Shown here one piece after another: positions 1 to 8,000 of a stretch of 9,896 bases of DNA. Below the pieces are notes generated by a model. It was not told the origin of the DNA and did not search any database. It saw nothing but the letters and a program-made list of their open reading frames with translations. Origin of the DNA: JAAXTT01 sp964530215 (GTDB lineage: Bacteria; Bacillota; Desulfotomaculia; Desulfotomaculales; Desulfocucumaceae); NCBI GenBank assembly GCA_964530215.1, contig CAZHAJ010000066.1, forward strand, positions 1 through 9,896, in the 5' to 3' direction. Numbering within the stretch: the first letter of the stretch is position 1; each line of letters begins with the position of its first letter. The position numbers were made by a program, and so were the translations under genes.

Positions 1-1318
1 TTGATGCAAAGACAGGCTGAGCCACCTCCCCCACTCCTTCAAGACATGCCTCCAGTTTAGCCTGCCCTTGATCTATCCTCACCTGGATGGCATCGCTGAT
101 AACTATTGCATTGTCTACCAGCATGCCCAAAGCAATTATTAAGGCAGCGATAGATACCAGATGGATTTTAATCCCCAACAGGGGCATAAGGGCAAAGGTA
201 ATCAAGATAGACAGGGGGATGGCTACCGAAACGACCAATGCGTTACGCAGACTCATTCCCACTAAGATTACCACCATTACAAAGCCAATTCCCTGGAAAA
301 GGTTTTTTGAGAAATTGCTAACCGACTCCCGAACATCTCGGGGCTGAAACATTACTTCAGTAACCTGTATATCCTGAGGCAAGCCCAGCTTAAGCTGAGC
401 AATTTTATCTTCTACCTGTTTCCCTACCAGCACCACGTTTTCATTTTCCTTAAAGTATCCGGTCAGTAGCACCGCCGGCTGCTCCTCTTGTTTAACTAGC
501 AGGCCAGTATCTGCGACTGCCAAGCTCAGCTGGGCAATATCCTTTAGTCTCACTATTGCCCCTGTTTCACCTGAAACTGCTACCACTGTGTTAGCCACAT
601 GCTCCATATGGCCAAAGGCATCGTTTATTGTCACATTAATTTTATTTGAGCCGTCCTTAAGAGCACCTGATGGAATGGCTGTATTTTGGCTTCGCAATAT
701 TCCAGCCACATCAGCTAGGGATAAGTGGTAATGATTTAGTAGGCCTCTATCTACTTCCACCACTAGCTCCCGTTGTGGCTCCCCCCTAATCTCGAATCTT
801 GCAACTCCGGGGATTCTGGCCAGCTCCTTCTTAAACTCATTGGCATAGTGGGCCAGCTGCTCATGGCTATAGCCTGCTCCCCATATGTTGATTAGCATTC
901 CTGCCGTATCTGTCACACTGGAATTAATCTGGATAGCTTCACAGCCTTCTGGGAGCTCTGACTGTAGCTCTTGCATTTTTTGTCTTAGCTCAGCCCAGGC
1001 CTTGTCTATATCAGCCTTTCCATCTAAGCGAGGAATTACTACAGATAAGCTATTGGAAGAGGTGGAGGTAGAATAGTGAAAGCCAGTTATAGTGGCAGCC
1101 TCCTCCTCGATTTTGCTGGTCACCAGCTTCTCCACGTCTCCAGGAGCTGCTCCAGGGTAGATGGTAGTAATTATGGCCACAGGGGCACTAACGTCAGGGG
1201 CCTCCTGCTTAGGTAGTAGATAATAGCTGTAGCTACCCATAATTAGCAGCAGAGCTACCATGAACAGGGTGATTCTTCTGTTGGTTATAGCTTGTCGTAT
1301 TAGGCCTTTAAGGGTCAT
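1..1318 (-). CDS. RND efflux transporter, HAE1/AcrB-like, N-terminal part (runs off window)
   Basis: This is the inner-membrane pump of a tripartite-type RND system, expected to export hydrophobic or amphiphilic compounds using the proton gradient. I translated 439 residues from the ATG at 1318; the rest lies beyond base 1, since family members usually exceed 1000 residues. Visible parts are TM1 (about residues 15-35), the first large extracytoplasmic loop (about 36-335) with porter features such as YPGAAPGDVE near 54 and RIPGVARFEIRGE near 168, and then closely packed TM2-TM4 (about 341-410). The TM4 signature GMLVDNAIVISDAI keeps one acidic proton-relay residue (D402); the adjacent position is Asn, as in many family members. 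The ATG overlaps the adaptor stop codon as ATGA, which implies translational coupling; only a weak purine-rich AAGGGG lies upstream. The exact substrate cannot be told from sequence. Confidence 0.93.
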   Translation of the reverse strand, partial: MTLKGLIRQAITNRRITLFMVALLLIMGSYSYYLLPKQEAPDVSAPVAIITTIYPGAAPGDVEKLVTSKIEEEAATITGFHYSTSTSSNSLSVVIPRLDGKADIDKAWAELRQKMQELQSELPEGCEAIQINSSVTDTAGMLINIWGAGYSHEQLAHYANEFKKELARIPGVARFEIRGEPQRELVVEVDRGLLNHYHLSLADVAGILRSQNTAIPSGALKDGSNKINVTINDAFGHMEHVANTVVAVSGETGAIVRLKDIAQLSLAVADTGLLVKQEEQPAVLLTGYFKENENVVLVGKQVEDKIAQLKLGLPQDIQVTEVMFQPRDVRESVSNFSKNLFQGIGFVMVVILVGMSLRNALVVSVAIPLSILITFALMPLLGIKIHLVSIAALIIALGMLVDNAIVISDAIQVRIDQGQAKLEACLEGVGEVAQPVFAS

Positions 1319-2535
1319 GGCTGCTCACTTCCCCTTTCCACGACCGTAACCTGGTCGTTGGGCATCAGCCTTTTCATACCTCCCACCACCAGCTGCTCCC
1401 CTGGACTTAAGCCTTGTATCTTGACCCTGGTATCCTTGACCTGTTCTATTTGAATCAGCTTTTTGACAGCCCTATTTGTATTTACTACGTAAACGTAATC
1501 ATTGCCATCCACCCTGATAGATGTGAGAGGAATCCAAATTCCCAGCTCCTGACCTAAAATTAGATCTACCTGTACCTGTGCTCCCAAGTTAAAAATATTT
1601 TCCTCCAAACTTATCTCTACATTATAAGTTCTTGTATTTTTGTCTGGCAGTGGAGCTATCTTTGTCACTACTCCCTCTGCCTGTAGGCTCCCACCAGCTA
1701 TGATTGCCCTACTACCCAATCCCACCTTGCCTAAATCAGTTTCCACTATGCCCACATTTACTATCTGTTGCTCACCGGCCAAGACAATAGCAGGATAGCC
1801 ACCACTGACAAATTCCCCTTCTCTAACCAGAGTTTCTAAAACCTTACCTGGAATCTGGGCAAAGAGTACTGTTTCTTCAAGCATTTTCTGCTTATGCTCA
1901 TAATCAGCTTGCGCCTGTTTCAATTGCCCTAGTAGATAATTAACATCCTCTAGACGAGTACCTTTTTCCAGTTGGTGTAATTTTTCCTGAGCCTGGTTTA
2001 AATCCTCTTGACGAAGCTCTAAGTCCAGTTTTGCCTTATTCAGCTCTTGTTTTGGAATAGCTCCCTCATCAAAGAGTTTTTCAAGCTTTATATAGTTATC
2101 CAAAGTAAAATCCCGGGCAGCCACAGCCTGTTGAACCACTGATCTGACCTGATTCAGCTCTTCTTCTGTTGCCCCAGAAATAGCTTTGTCATATTGGGCT
2201 TGAATAGACTTTAATCGTCCCTTAGCTCCTTCAAATGCATATTGCAAATCATTATCCTCTAAAAACGCTAATCTTTGACCAGCTGTAACCTGTTCTCCCT
2301 GCTCAACCAGCAGCCCGGCAATCCGACCACTACTCTTAAAGGCCAGCTTTCTTAGCTGGCTGGCGCCAACAGTTCCCAAATAGGATAATGTTACTGGAGT
2401 CAATTCCTCCTCAACAGTCATAATGTTGACCGGCTTGGCCGAGGGCACATGTGTAGGCTCCTGTTGGCCACACCCTGCCAACGACAATAGGAGACCTATA
2501 ATTAATAGTGTCGCTAATACTACCCTTAAATTCAA
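1315..2535 (-). CDS. RND efflux periplasmic adaptor (HlyD/MFP family), lipoprotein
   Basis: This membrane-fusion protein partners the downstream RND pump. The 406-residue product begins with a lipoprotein signal: MNLR, a hydrophobic stretch, then lipobox L19-A20-G21-C22, so it should be lipid-anchored on the outer face of the membrane. The first lipoyl half is at about 57-95 (SSGRIAGLLVEQGEQVTAGQ), the Lys/Glu/Gln-rich coiled-coil hairpin at about 100-222, the second lipoyl half at about 223-255, and beta-barrel and membrane-proximal domains to the end. Length is normal for the family. The start is TTG at 2535, supported by a strong GGAGGT eight bases upstream. The gene starts 16 bp after the dipeptidase stop and overlaps the pump gene by 4 bp, so the three are probably one operon. 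No outer-membrane channel gene is visible, which fits a single-membrane organism but does not prove it. Confidence 0.93.
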   Translation of the reverse strand: MNLRVVLATLLIIGLLLSLAGCGQQEPTHVPSAKPVNIMTVEEELTPVTLSYLGTVGASQLRKLAFKSSGRIAGLLVEQGEQVTAGQRLAFLEDNDLQYAFEGAKGRLKSIQAQYDKAISGATEEELNQVRSVVQQAVAARDFTLDNYIKLEKLFDEGAIPKQELNKAKLDLELRQEDLNQAQEKLHQLEKGTRLEDVNYLLGQLKQAQADYEHKQKMLEETVLFAQIPGKVLETLVREGEFVSGGYPAIVLAGEQQIVNVGIVETDLGKVGLGSRAIIAGGSLQAEGVVTKIAPLPDKNTRTYNVEISLEENIFNLGAQVQVDLILGQELGIWIPLTSIRVDGNDYVYVVNTNRAVKKLIQIEQVKDTRVKIQGLSPGEQLVVGGMKRLMPNDQVTVVERGSEQP

Positions 2536-2543
2536 TTCCCCCG

Positions 2544-2550
2544 ACCTCCA
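2544..2550 (-). promoter_or_regulatory. Strong ribosome binding site deciding the TTG start of the adaptor
   Basis: The minus strand reads TGGAGGT, with eight bases to the TTG start at 2535. It abuts the stop codon of the upstream dipeptidase (2552-2554), a layout expected for coupled translation. It is the main reason for accepting TTG as the start. Confidence 0.85.
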
Positions 2551-2551
2551 T

Positions 2552-3124
2552 TTATCGCAATTTGATAAACTCTGTTAACTCAACATCCAATAGAGGATAC
2601 TCTGCCCACTGGGCATCATCATAATGCCACCATTCTGTTGTAATAGTGGTAAAACCACTATCCATCATAGCTTTAGTTAATATCTCTAAATGACGCCTAG
2701 CTTCTCCACTCATCTCCTGGTTGTTTCTCCAAGCTCGGGGAGAAAAATCATCAAAGGCTGAGGGCATCTCCACTTCTATTCCATTATCATCAACTAAAGT
2801 CACGTCTACTGCTGCCCCCCTGTTATGCCGGGAACCATTTTGTGGATTTGCCACATACCTGCTATCTGGTACTAGCTCCCACAGCACTCTTTGAACACCT
2901 AGAGGCCGATAGGCATCCCACACCTTTATTGTAAATCCCTGAGCTTTTACTAAGGAATTGGCCTGTTTAAGCTTTTCTGCTGTGTCCCTTGCCAGTACAG
3001 CTACTTGAGCAGGGTATAGAGTCTGTCCTGTAAAATTATCTGGTGTAGCGTATGGCATATCTATCACAATAGTTGAGTCAATATCCTGGATCAACACCAA
3101 TCCAGAGATTTCAAGGGATAGCAC
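2552..3124 (-). CDS. D-alanyl-D-alanine dipeptidase, VanX/DdpX-like (peptidase family M15D)
   Basis: A zinc dipeptidase predicted to hydrolyse D-Ala-D-Ala, either lowering the pool of that peptidoglycan precursor (as VanX does in glycopeptide resistance) or recycling it as a nutrient or wall-turnover product (as DdpX does). All expected residues are visible in the 190-residue product: YATPDNFTG near 25-33, Arg73 in DAYRP, zinc ligands His100 and Asp107 in SRHNRGAAVDVTL, catalytic Glu164 and zinc ligand His167 in TEWWHY. VanX has about 202 residues, so the catalytic domain is complete. The only upstream start is GTG at 3124, directly after an in-frame TGA (3125-3127), with no recognisable ribosome binding site and an IS end about 50 bp upstream. 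A signal peptide or leader may have been lost. No vanH or vanA gene is in the window, so glycopeptide resistance is not indicated. Confidence 0.93.
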   Translation of the reverse strand: MLSLEISGLVLIQDIDSTIVIDMPYATPDNFTGQTLYPAQVAVLARDTAEKLKQANSLVKAQGFTIKVWDAYRPLGVQRVLWELVPDSRYVANPQNGSRHNRGAAVDVTLVDDNGIEVEMPSAFDDFSPRAWRNNQEMSGEARRHLEILTKAMMDSGFTTITTEWWHYDDAQWAEYPLLDVELTEFIKLR

Positions 3125-3176
3125 TCAAAGGGACAATAACTGAACCGAGGGCTAACCGGTACGGGGCAACAAAGAA
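3125..3176. other. Short gap between IS left end and dipeptidase gene
   Basis: These 52 bases hold no gene, no convincing sigma-A promoter reading toward the dipeptidase, and no ribosome binding site for the GTG at 3124. I also see no short sequence here that clearly repeats on the other side of the IS. Confidence 0.5.
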
Positions 3177-3222
3177 GGGAGTGTTGCAAAACTACTGAAT
3201 GTAGTCGAGCAACACTCTTTTT
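3177..3222 (+). terminator. IS left-end hairpin, inward-facing terminator-like
   Basis: GAGTGTTGC (3179-3187) pairs with GCAACACTC (3209-3217), and an inner ACTAC (3191-3195) pairs with GTAGT (3201-3205) around loop TGAAT. Five T follow at 3218-3222 on the plus strand, so it should stop transcription entering the element from the left. It is also the left terminal inverted repeat. Confidence 0.7.
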
Positions 3223-3303
3223 CTTATTCACCAGCATTGACGCGGGTTTGCAGCTTGCGGGTTTCCATGCCATCGAAACTCTTCCTGAGCATCTTTGCAT
3301 CAC

Positions 3304-3326
3304 AAAAAGACCTGTTTTCACAGGCC
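3304..3326 (-). terminator. Probable intrinsic terminator of the transposase gene
   Basis: On the minus strand, 24 bases after the transposase stop, GGCCTGT pairs with ACAGGTC around a GAAA loop (seven pairs, one G-T wobble), followed by TTTTTGTG. The stem is short but the loop and T-run are typical. It would keep transposase transcripts from running into the dipeptidase operon. Confidence 0.55.
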
Positions 3327-3349
3327 GGTCCTTCAGTGAATCCCGAACG

Positions 3350-4957
3350 CTAAATCGCTTCTTTTATCGGATGCAGCGTATGCCCCATCCGGTCATTTTG
3401 TATTTTTGCGTGAAGTTTATTGATGTTGTAGGCCAGACACAGAAGGGTCAGTTCTGTCATCACACCGACCTTTCCCCGGGTCAGGAATCGCTTGAAACCG
3501 TAGTCGTTCTTCAGCACTCCAAACGCGCCCTCCACCTGGATCGACCGGTTCATCCGAAGCAGAATGCCTTCTCCGCTGGTGATCCTCTTCAGGGACTGTT
3601 CCCGTTTCTGCATAAATATTTTTCCTGCCTGAAGCTGCTTATTTCCAGTCCCCTTTTTACACCGGTCGCTGACGGGACAGTCCGCACAACTTATGCACTC
3701 ATACAGGGTGATCCGGGAGACATACCCGTTGCTGGAAGTCCGCTTCTTCCCTCCGACCGGCACCAGAGGCCTTCCTTCATGACACAGGTATGCATCTGTT
3801 TCCAGATCATAGGTCATATTTTCCCTCCGGCCGATATCCTGGCGGAACGTTCTGGTTTTCATACGCTCGTAGTTCTGCGGCTTAATGAAACATTCCTGGC
3901 CATGCTCTGCCAGGTATGTGTAATTTTCTTCGCTTTCATATCCTGCGTCGGCCACAATCTTCCGGTGCCGCAGCGACAGGTTCTCCTGAACCCTTTCCAA
4001 CAGGGGTACCAGGGTATGCAGATCATTGCAGTCCGGGAAAATGGCCAATGCGGTAATGTACTCACTTTCCACCCCAATCTGCACGTTGTACCCCGGCTTC
4101 AGCTGGCCGTTGCGCATATGGTCGTCCTTCATCCGCATAAACGTGGCATCCGGATCGGTTTTGGAGTAACTGTTCCGGCTCCCCAGCAGTTCCTGGTGCT
4201 TTTCGTAAGCCGTCTGACGTTCCAGATAGGTCTGAAACAATTCTGTCTGCCTTTGGAGATCGGATTTGCGTTTCCCGGTTCCATGCACAAAAACCGTTCC
4301 GGTCCGGCGGCGCTGCTCCACCAGAAATCCTAAGACAGCCTGCAGGTCCTGGCGGCAGGCTTCTGAGGAAACCACAAACTCTGTTCCGTAATGAACATTG
4401 ATTTCTCTAAGACTATCCTGAATTCTCAGAAACATCCGCGCTTCATTCTTGAGAATGCTCTTTTTCCAGACAAAACTATACCGGTTGGCACTGGCCTCTA
4501 TCTTGGTTCCATCCACGAACAGGTGCTCAAAGGCCACTTCTCCTTGCTGATGCAAAAGAAGGACCAACTGGTAAAACAGATCTTCCGCAGTCTCGCCCAG
4601 TACAGTTTTCCGGAACCGGGCAATGGTGCAGTGATCCGGTGCCGGAGCACCTTCCAAAAGCCACATGAAATTGATATCCCGGCGGCAGGCCCGTTCTATC
4701 TTACGGCTTGAATAGATCTGGTTCATGTACGCGTAGGTCAGCACCTTAAATAGGATTTTCGGATCGACGGCAGGTTTTCTTCCCACAGAAGAGTAAGCCA
4801 GGTACAACGAGTCATAATTCAGTCCTTCCAATAGTTGGCTTAGCAGTCGAACGGAGTCATCCTCAGGAATCAGCACTTCGAAATTGAAGGGCAGGACCAA
4901 TTGATATTCCCGGTTCAATTCGGTATACTTTTGTGTATATGATTTATTGTTTCGCAT
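3350..4957 (-). CDS. IS1182-family transposase (DDE, IS4-like fold)
   Basis: This transposase moves the surrounding IS by DDE catalysis. From the ATG at 4957 it has 535 residues, normal for the family. The N-terminal DUF772-type region (about 24-116) includes LPFNFEVLIPEDDSVRLL, YSSRKIERACRRDINFMWLL and APDHCTIARFR. The catalytic triad is visible as D149 (LFVDGTKIEASANRYSFVW), D337 (VADAGYESEENY) and E476 (IQVEGAFGVLKNDYGFKRF). A Cys cluster (C421, C424, C427, C433), typical of this group, lies between the last two. The reading frame is intact, so the enzyme may be active. The open frame continues upstream to a TTG at 5005, but those 16 codons run through a perfect hairpin and resemble no family N-terminus as I recall it, so I prefer the ATG. 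Neither start has a Shine-Dalgarno sequence. Confidence 0.93.
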   Translation of the reverse strand: MRNNKSYTQKYTELNREYQLVLPFNFEVLIPEDDSVRLLSQLLEGLNYDSLYLAYSSVGRKPAVDPKILFKVLTYAYMNQIYSSRKIERACRRDINFMWLLEGAPAPDHCTIARFRKTVLGETAEDLFYQLVLLLHQQGEVAFEHLFVDGTKIEASANRYSFVWKKSILKNEARMFLRIQDSLREINVHYGTEFVVSSEACRQDLQAVLGFLVEQRRRTGTVFVHGTGKRKSDLQRQTELFQTYLERQTAYEKHQELLGSRNSYSKTDPDATFMRMKDDHMRNGQLKPGYNVQIGVESEYITALAIFPDCNDLHTLVPLLERVQENLSLRHRKIVADAGYESEENYTYLAEHGQECFIKPQNYERMKTRTFRQDIGRRENMTYDLETDAYLCHEGRPLVPVGGKKRTSSNGYVSRITLYECISCADCPVSDRCKKGTGNKQLQAGKIFMQKREQSLKRITSGEGILLRMNRSIQVEGAFGVLKNDYGFKRFLTRGKVGVMTELTLLCLAYNINKLHAKIQNDRMGHTLHPIKEAI

Positions 4958-4963
4958 ACATAA

Positions 4964-4969
4964 ATTATA
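4964..4969 (-). promoter_or_regulatory. Candidate -10 box of the transposase promoter (possible leaderless start)
   Basis: The minus strand reads TATAAT, then TTATGT, then the ATG at 4957, so a normally spaced transcription start would fall at or within a base or two of the ATG. I see no good -35 at 17-18 bases upstream (TCCCGA or GTCCCG). It could be a weak promoter, or chance in an AT-rich stretch. Confidence 0.45.
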
Positions 4970-4975
4970 CACTGA

Positions 4976-4999
4976 CAGCAGGTCCTTCGGGACCTGCTG
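4976..4999. other. Perfect 10-bp inverted repeat with TTCG loop upstream of the transposase
   Basis: CAGCAGGTCC (4976-4985) pairs exactly with GGACCTGCTG (4990-4999) around TTCG on the plus strand. C(UUCG)G is a very stable RNA tetraloop; on the transposase strand the loop is CGAA. Its position between the IS end and the start codon suggests control of transposase expression, for example by hindering translation from transcripts that enter from outside. There is no good T-run right after it on either strand, so I do not call it a terminator. Confidence 0.75.
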
Positions 5000-5016
5000 C
5001 TTCAATTTTCAGGCAG

Positions 5017-5065
5017 AAAAAAGGCTGTTGCTCAATGAACATCCCGTTCATTTTGCAACAGCCCC
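5017..5065 (-). terminator. IS right-end hairpin; probable terminator of the surface-protein gene
   Basis: Read on the minus strand, GGCTGTTGC (5063-5055) pairs with GCAACAGCC (5031-5023), and an inner AATGAAC pairs with GTTCATT around a five-base loop; six T follow (5022-5017). It begins 15 bases after the stop of the SLH protein gene, so it should end that transcript and block read-through into the transposase. It is also the right terminal inverted repeat of the IS. Confidence 0.8.
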
Positions 5066-5080
5066 TTTTTATAATTTCTA

Positions 5081-8000
5081 TTACTTAGTAAATAAGTTAC
5101 ACAGCACCTGTGCCATTTCCGCTCTGGTTGTGCCGTCGGTCGGAGAGAGTTTATCGTCGCTGCCGGATATTGTTCCAGTCTCCACAAGGAGTGTCATGGC
5201 ATCCTTTGCCCAAGACGCTATTTGGGAAGCATCCGAGAAATCTGAAAGTTTCTTGTCAGCTCTTCCTTCGGGGAGTTCGCCAATCGCTGTCAGCGCATTG
5301 TATAGCAGGGTGAACATTTCCTGTCGAGTGATTTCCCTGTCGGGAGCGAACAGGTTATTTCCAATGCCATTTGCAATGTCAAGCCGCTTAGCTGTCGCTA
5401 TAAAATTCGTATAATAGGTGTTACCTGCGTCTGCAAAATTATCTACAGGGTTTGCGTCCGGCTCGATGCCGTATGCTCGCATCAGCATCACGATAAACTG
5501 ACCGCGGGTTAAAGATGCATCAGGACTAAAATTCCCATCCCCGGTGCCTGTGGTGATGTCCCGTGCTGCAAGAAATGTCACTGCACTCTCATACCAAGCA
5601 TCTGCAGGTACATCCTGAAAGCTGATAGGATTGTAGCCTATGACAAAATTTGAGAAATGTGAGGTTTTAAAGGTTACACTCTTTGTTGCGGTATCATAGT
5701 GTCCTCGCATCCTAACAAGCTTTCCACTGTCACTGAGATACCAGATGACGATAGCATGAGGATGTTCATTCTCCCCTAATGTATACGGAATGCTGACCGT
5801 TGCCTGCCCGCCGTTGAAATTAGAAATTGTCTTGCCAGCGCCTGTGACCGCGAAGTCATAAACGGGGCGGGAACCTACCAGTGCTCTCTGCTCCGCCGAC
5901 AGCTCAGTGCCAGTTACCTGACGCACCGCCAGTGCCACATCACCAGAACCAACCAAAGTGCCTATGGTATCCATAGCCTTTTTATCAAAGACTACTGTGG
6001 CTAAATGTGCATTGACAGCAGCTGGTTTGTCGGCATTATTTACTTTTTTGAAATCATCGTTCTTAATGACAACCTGTGCACCTCCGTTTGTTTGAGTCAG
6101 GGTGCCTGTGACAGAAACTTCGCCGTCGGTTGTTGTAACCGTAATTTTAGTCCCTGTGTCAGGCGGTGTGCTGCCGCCGCTACCACCGCTGATAGGCGGA
6201 CTTACCGGTTTGTCGGTCACCGTGAATGTCAAGGTAAGCATATTTGAGACAGCTCCACCGAGATCCTGAGCATAATACCTCAAAGTATGGCTTCCCGACG
6301 TCAAAACCCCCTTGAGAGGAGATAATGTTATATTTTGTGTAGCCGGAGCACCGGGATATGTCCAGACAACACTAAATTCTGCCCCATCCAATGAGCTATA
6401 TATCTTTGTACCCGATGTATTCTCTGCATCTGTGACTGTAATGGTATATGGATAATTTTCCCCGAAGTAGACGGTGTTGTAGCCCCAATTTGAGGTGATA
6501 ACGGGAGCCTGATTAATAAGCGTATTCTCAAACTCGGCTGTTACCGTTACATTGGCAGGAGGCATTACAAAGCTCGTACCTGCGATGGAATAGTCGTTTC
6601 CGTCGTTGTATTTCAGCGTCCCTGCCTTGAGTTGTTTTCCGGTATCCGGAGTAATCGTAAGATTGATATTAGTTCCGGGTGTTGCTGACGTTGGGCTTGC
6701 CGTAATCGTTCCACCGGAAAGCGTTCCGATGGTGACAGTATAGCCTCCCTGTGGGATTTTAACCCTCACGGTGTTAGTAGCAAATGGAGCGGGAGATTCA
6801 ACTGTAGTATTGGAATATACTACATAGTCTCCGGATATCTCATAGTCGTTTTTGCTGATATCCATATTATTTAGCCTCAGGTATGGTGACGCACCAAGTA
6901 TACTCCCATTTATCGTTACCGTACCACCATAGAATACACTTACTCCAAAACCGGTGTTTACGGTGATATCACCGTTTATCGTAACATCCGGGGAGGCCGT
7001 TGGCGATCCTGAAGCTGCAATATATCCGGTTACATCTCCGGTGATTTGAATATCTGCATCATTACTTACACTTACAGCTACACCTCCTGTTCCAGTTACG
7101 TTTCCTGTAACTGTTATAGTCGGAGGATCCCATCCGGCGATTGCATTTGCGCTAATGGCGTGGTCACTGCCTGTAATGTCTCCTTCAACTGTAGCAATTC
7201 CACCGTAATCCGACACAAGCGCCCGGCTGCCGGAGACATTTCCTTTTACATTGACCGAGCCGCTGTAGGCTGAAAATGCTCCGTAATAGGAACCGTCTAC
7301 ATTACCAGAAACCGTAATAACTGCTCCACCCTGGGCATAAATTCCTGCCATGTGCCCAAATGCACTGCCGGTAAGATTTATTGTACTGCCAAGGCCGTCT
7401 GCATAAGCTCCAATTATGTTTTGATAAGAGCCTGCACCAGCTGGTAATGATGCTGTTAAGCTTCCTTTGATATTTACCTTCCCTCCTGATACTGCGTTGA
7501 CACAATGCTTATATTCCCCAGAAGAATTTACAGTTACCACTCCACTACCGTCTTCGTCCAGAATATTTAAAACTCCATTGTTTTTAGCTTCCAAAGCATG
7601 ACCTGCAACACCGGACACAGTCAAATTAAAGCCATTTAAGTCAATATCTACGTTCTTAGCGTCAGCTGTAATCCCATTGGAGTAGTTGATGTCTGATATG
7701 AGAACAATGGTATCTGTGTCATTTGCTGCAGCCAGAGCACCCGCAAGTGTCGGGTAACCGATTGAGCCGATCTTAGCTACGTTCGCCGCAACATTGTTCG
7801 TCACCTCCTGATTGGCAAAAGCCGTCAGCATTCCTCCATCGGCCGCCGCAATGGTGCCCGGTGTGTAGTCTACCGTAACAGCCTGACCATATACAATCGG
7901 TGTTGTTAACGTCAGCTCAATAGTTTTTGTGTCTGTTCCAAGGGTAGCCGCCGCAACTGCATTGCCACTCCCGCCGGATACTACGCTAAACTGTTCATGT

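Larger units (their letters stand above)
3177..5065 (-). mobile_element. Complete IS1182-family insertion sequence
   Basis: The element is about 1.89 kb with one transposase gene on the minus strand. The ends are imperfect inverted repeats. Read inward, the left end starts GGGAGTGTTGCAAAA and the right end starts GGGGCTGTTGCAAAA (13 of 15 match). Similarity continues as structure: each end folds back on a GAGCAACA segment about 24 to 29 bases further in and is followed by a run of T. I set the boundaries by the outermost matching G/C tips, so they may be off by a few bases. No target-site duplication is obvious in the flanks (AAAGAA on the left, TTTTTATAAT on the right), which leaves insertion without duplication, or a later deletion, possible. 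The element sits just downstream of the surface-protein gene and upstream of the dipeptidase operon. Confidence 0.82.

Noticed and set aside
87..1076. Open frames on the plus strand within the RND pump region (87-347 and 885-1076)
   Set aside because: They are antisense to a continuous RND-family reading frame with recognised motifs and show no family resemblance themselves.
2552..3124. A vancomycin-resistance (van) cluster
   Set aside because: Only a VanX-like enzyme is present; no vanH, vanA/B ligase, vanS or vanR gene lies next to it in the window.
3125..3222. An outward promoter from the IS driving the dipeptidase operon
   Set aside because: I looked for TTGACA/TATAAT-like pairs on the minus strand and found only poor matches such as TTGTTG with TTATTG.
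3091..3321. A 76-codon minus-strand frame across the IS left end and dipeptidase start
   Set aside because: It crosses the IS boundary and overlaps the dipeptidase in another frame; the protein has no recognisable features. It is probably chance, though it runs into the GTG start region.
3248..4333. A 361-codon open frame on the plus strand, antisense to the transposase
   Set aside because: It lies over a clear DDE transposase on the other strand, has low-complexity non-family protein sequence, and has no supporting ribosome binding site. It is a by-product of codon use.
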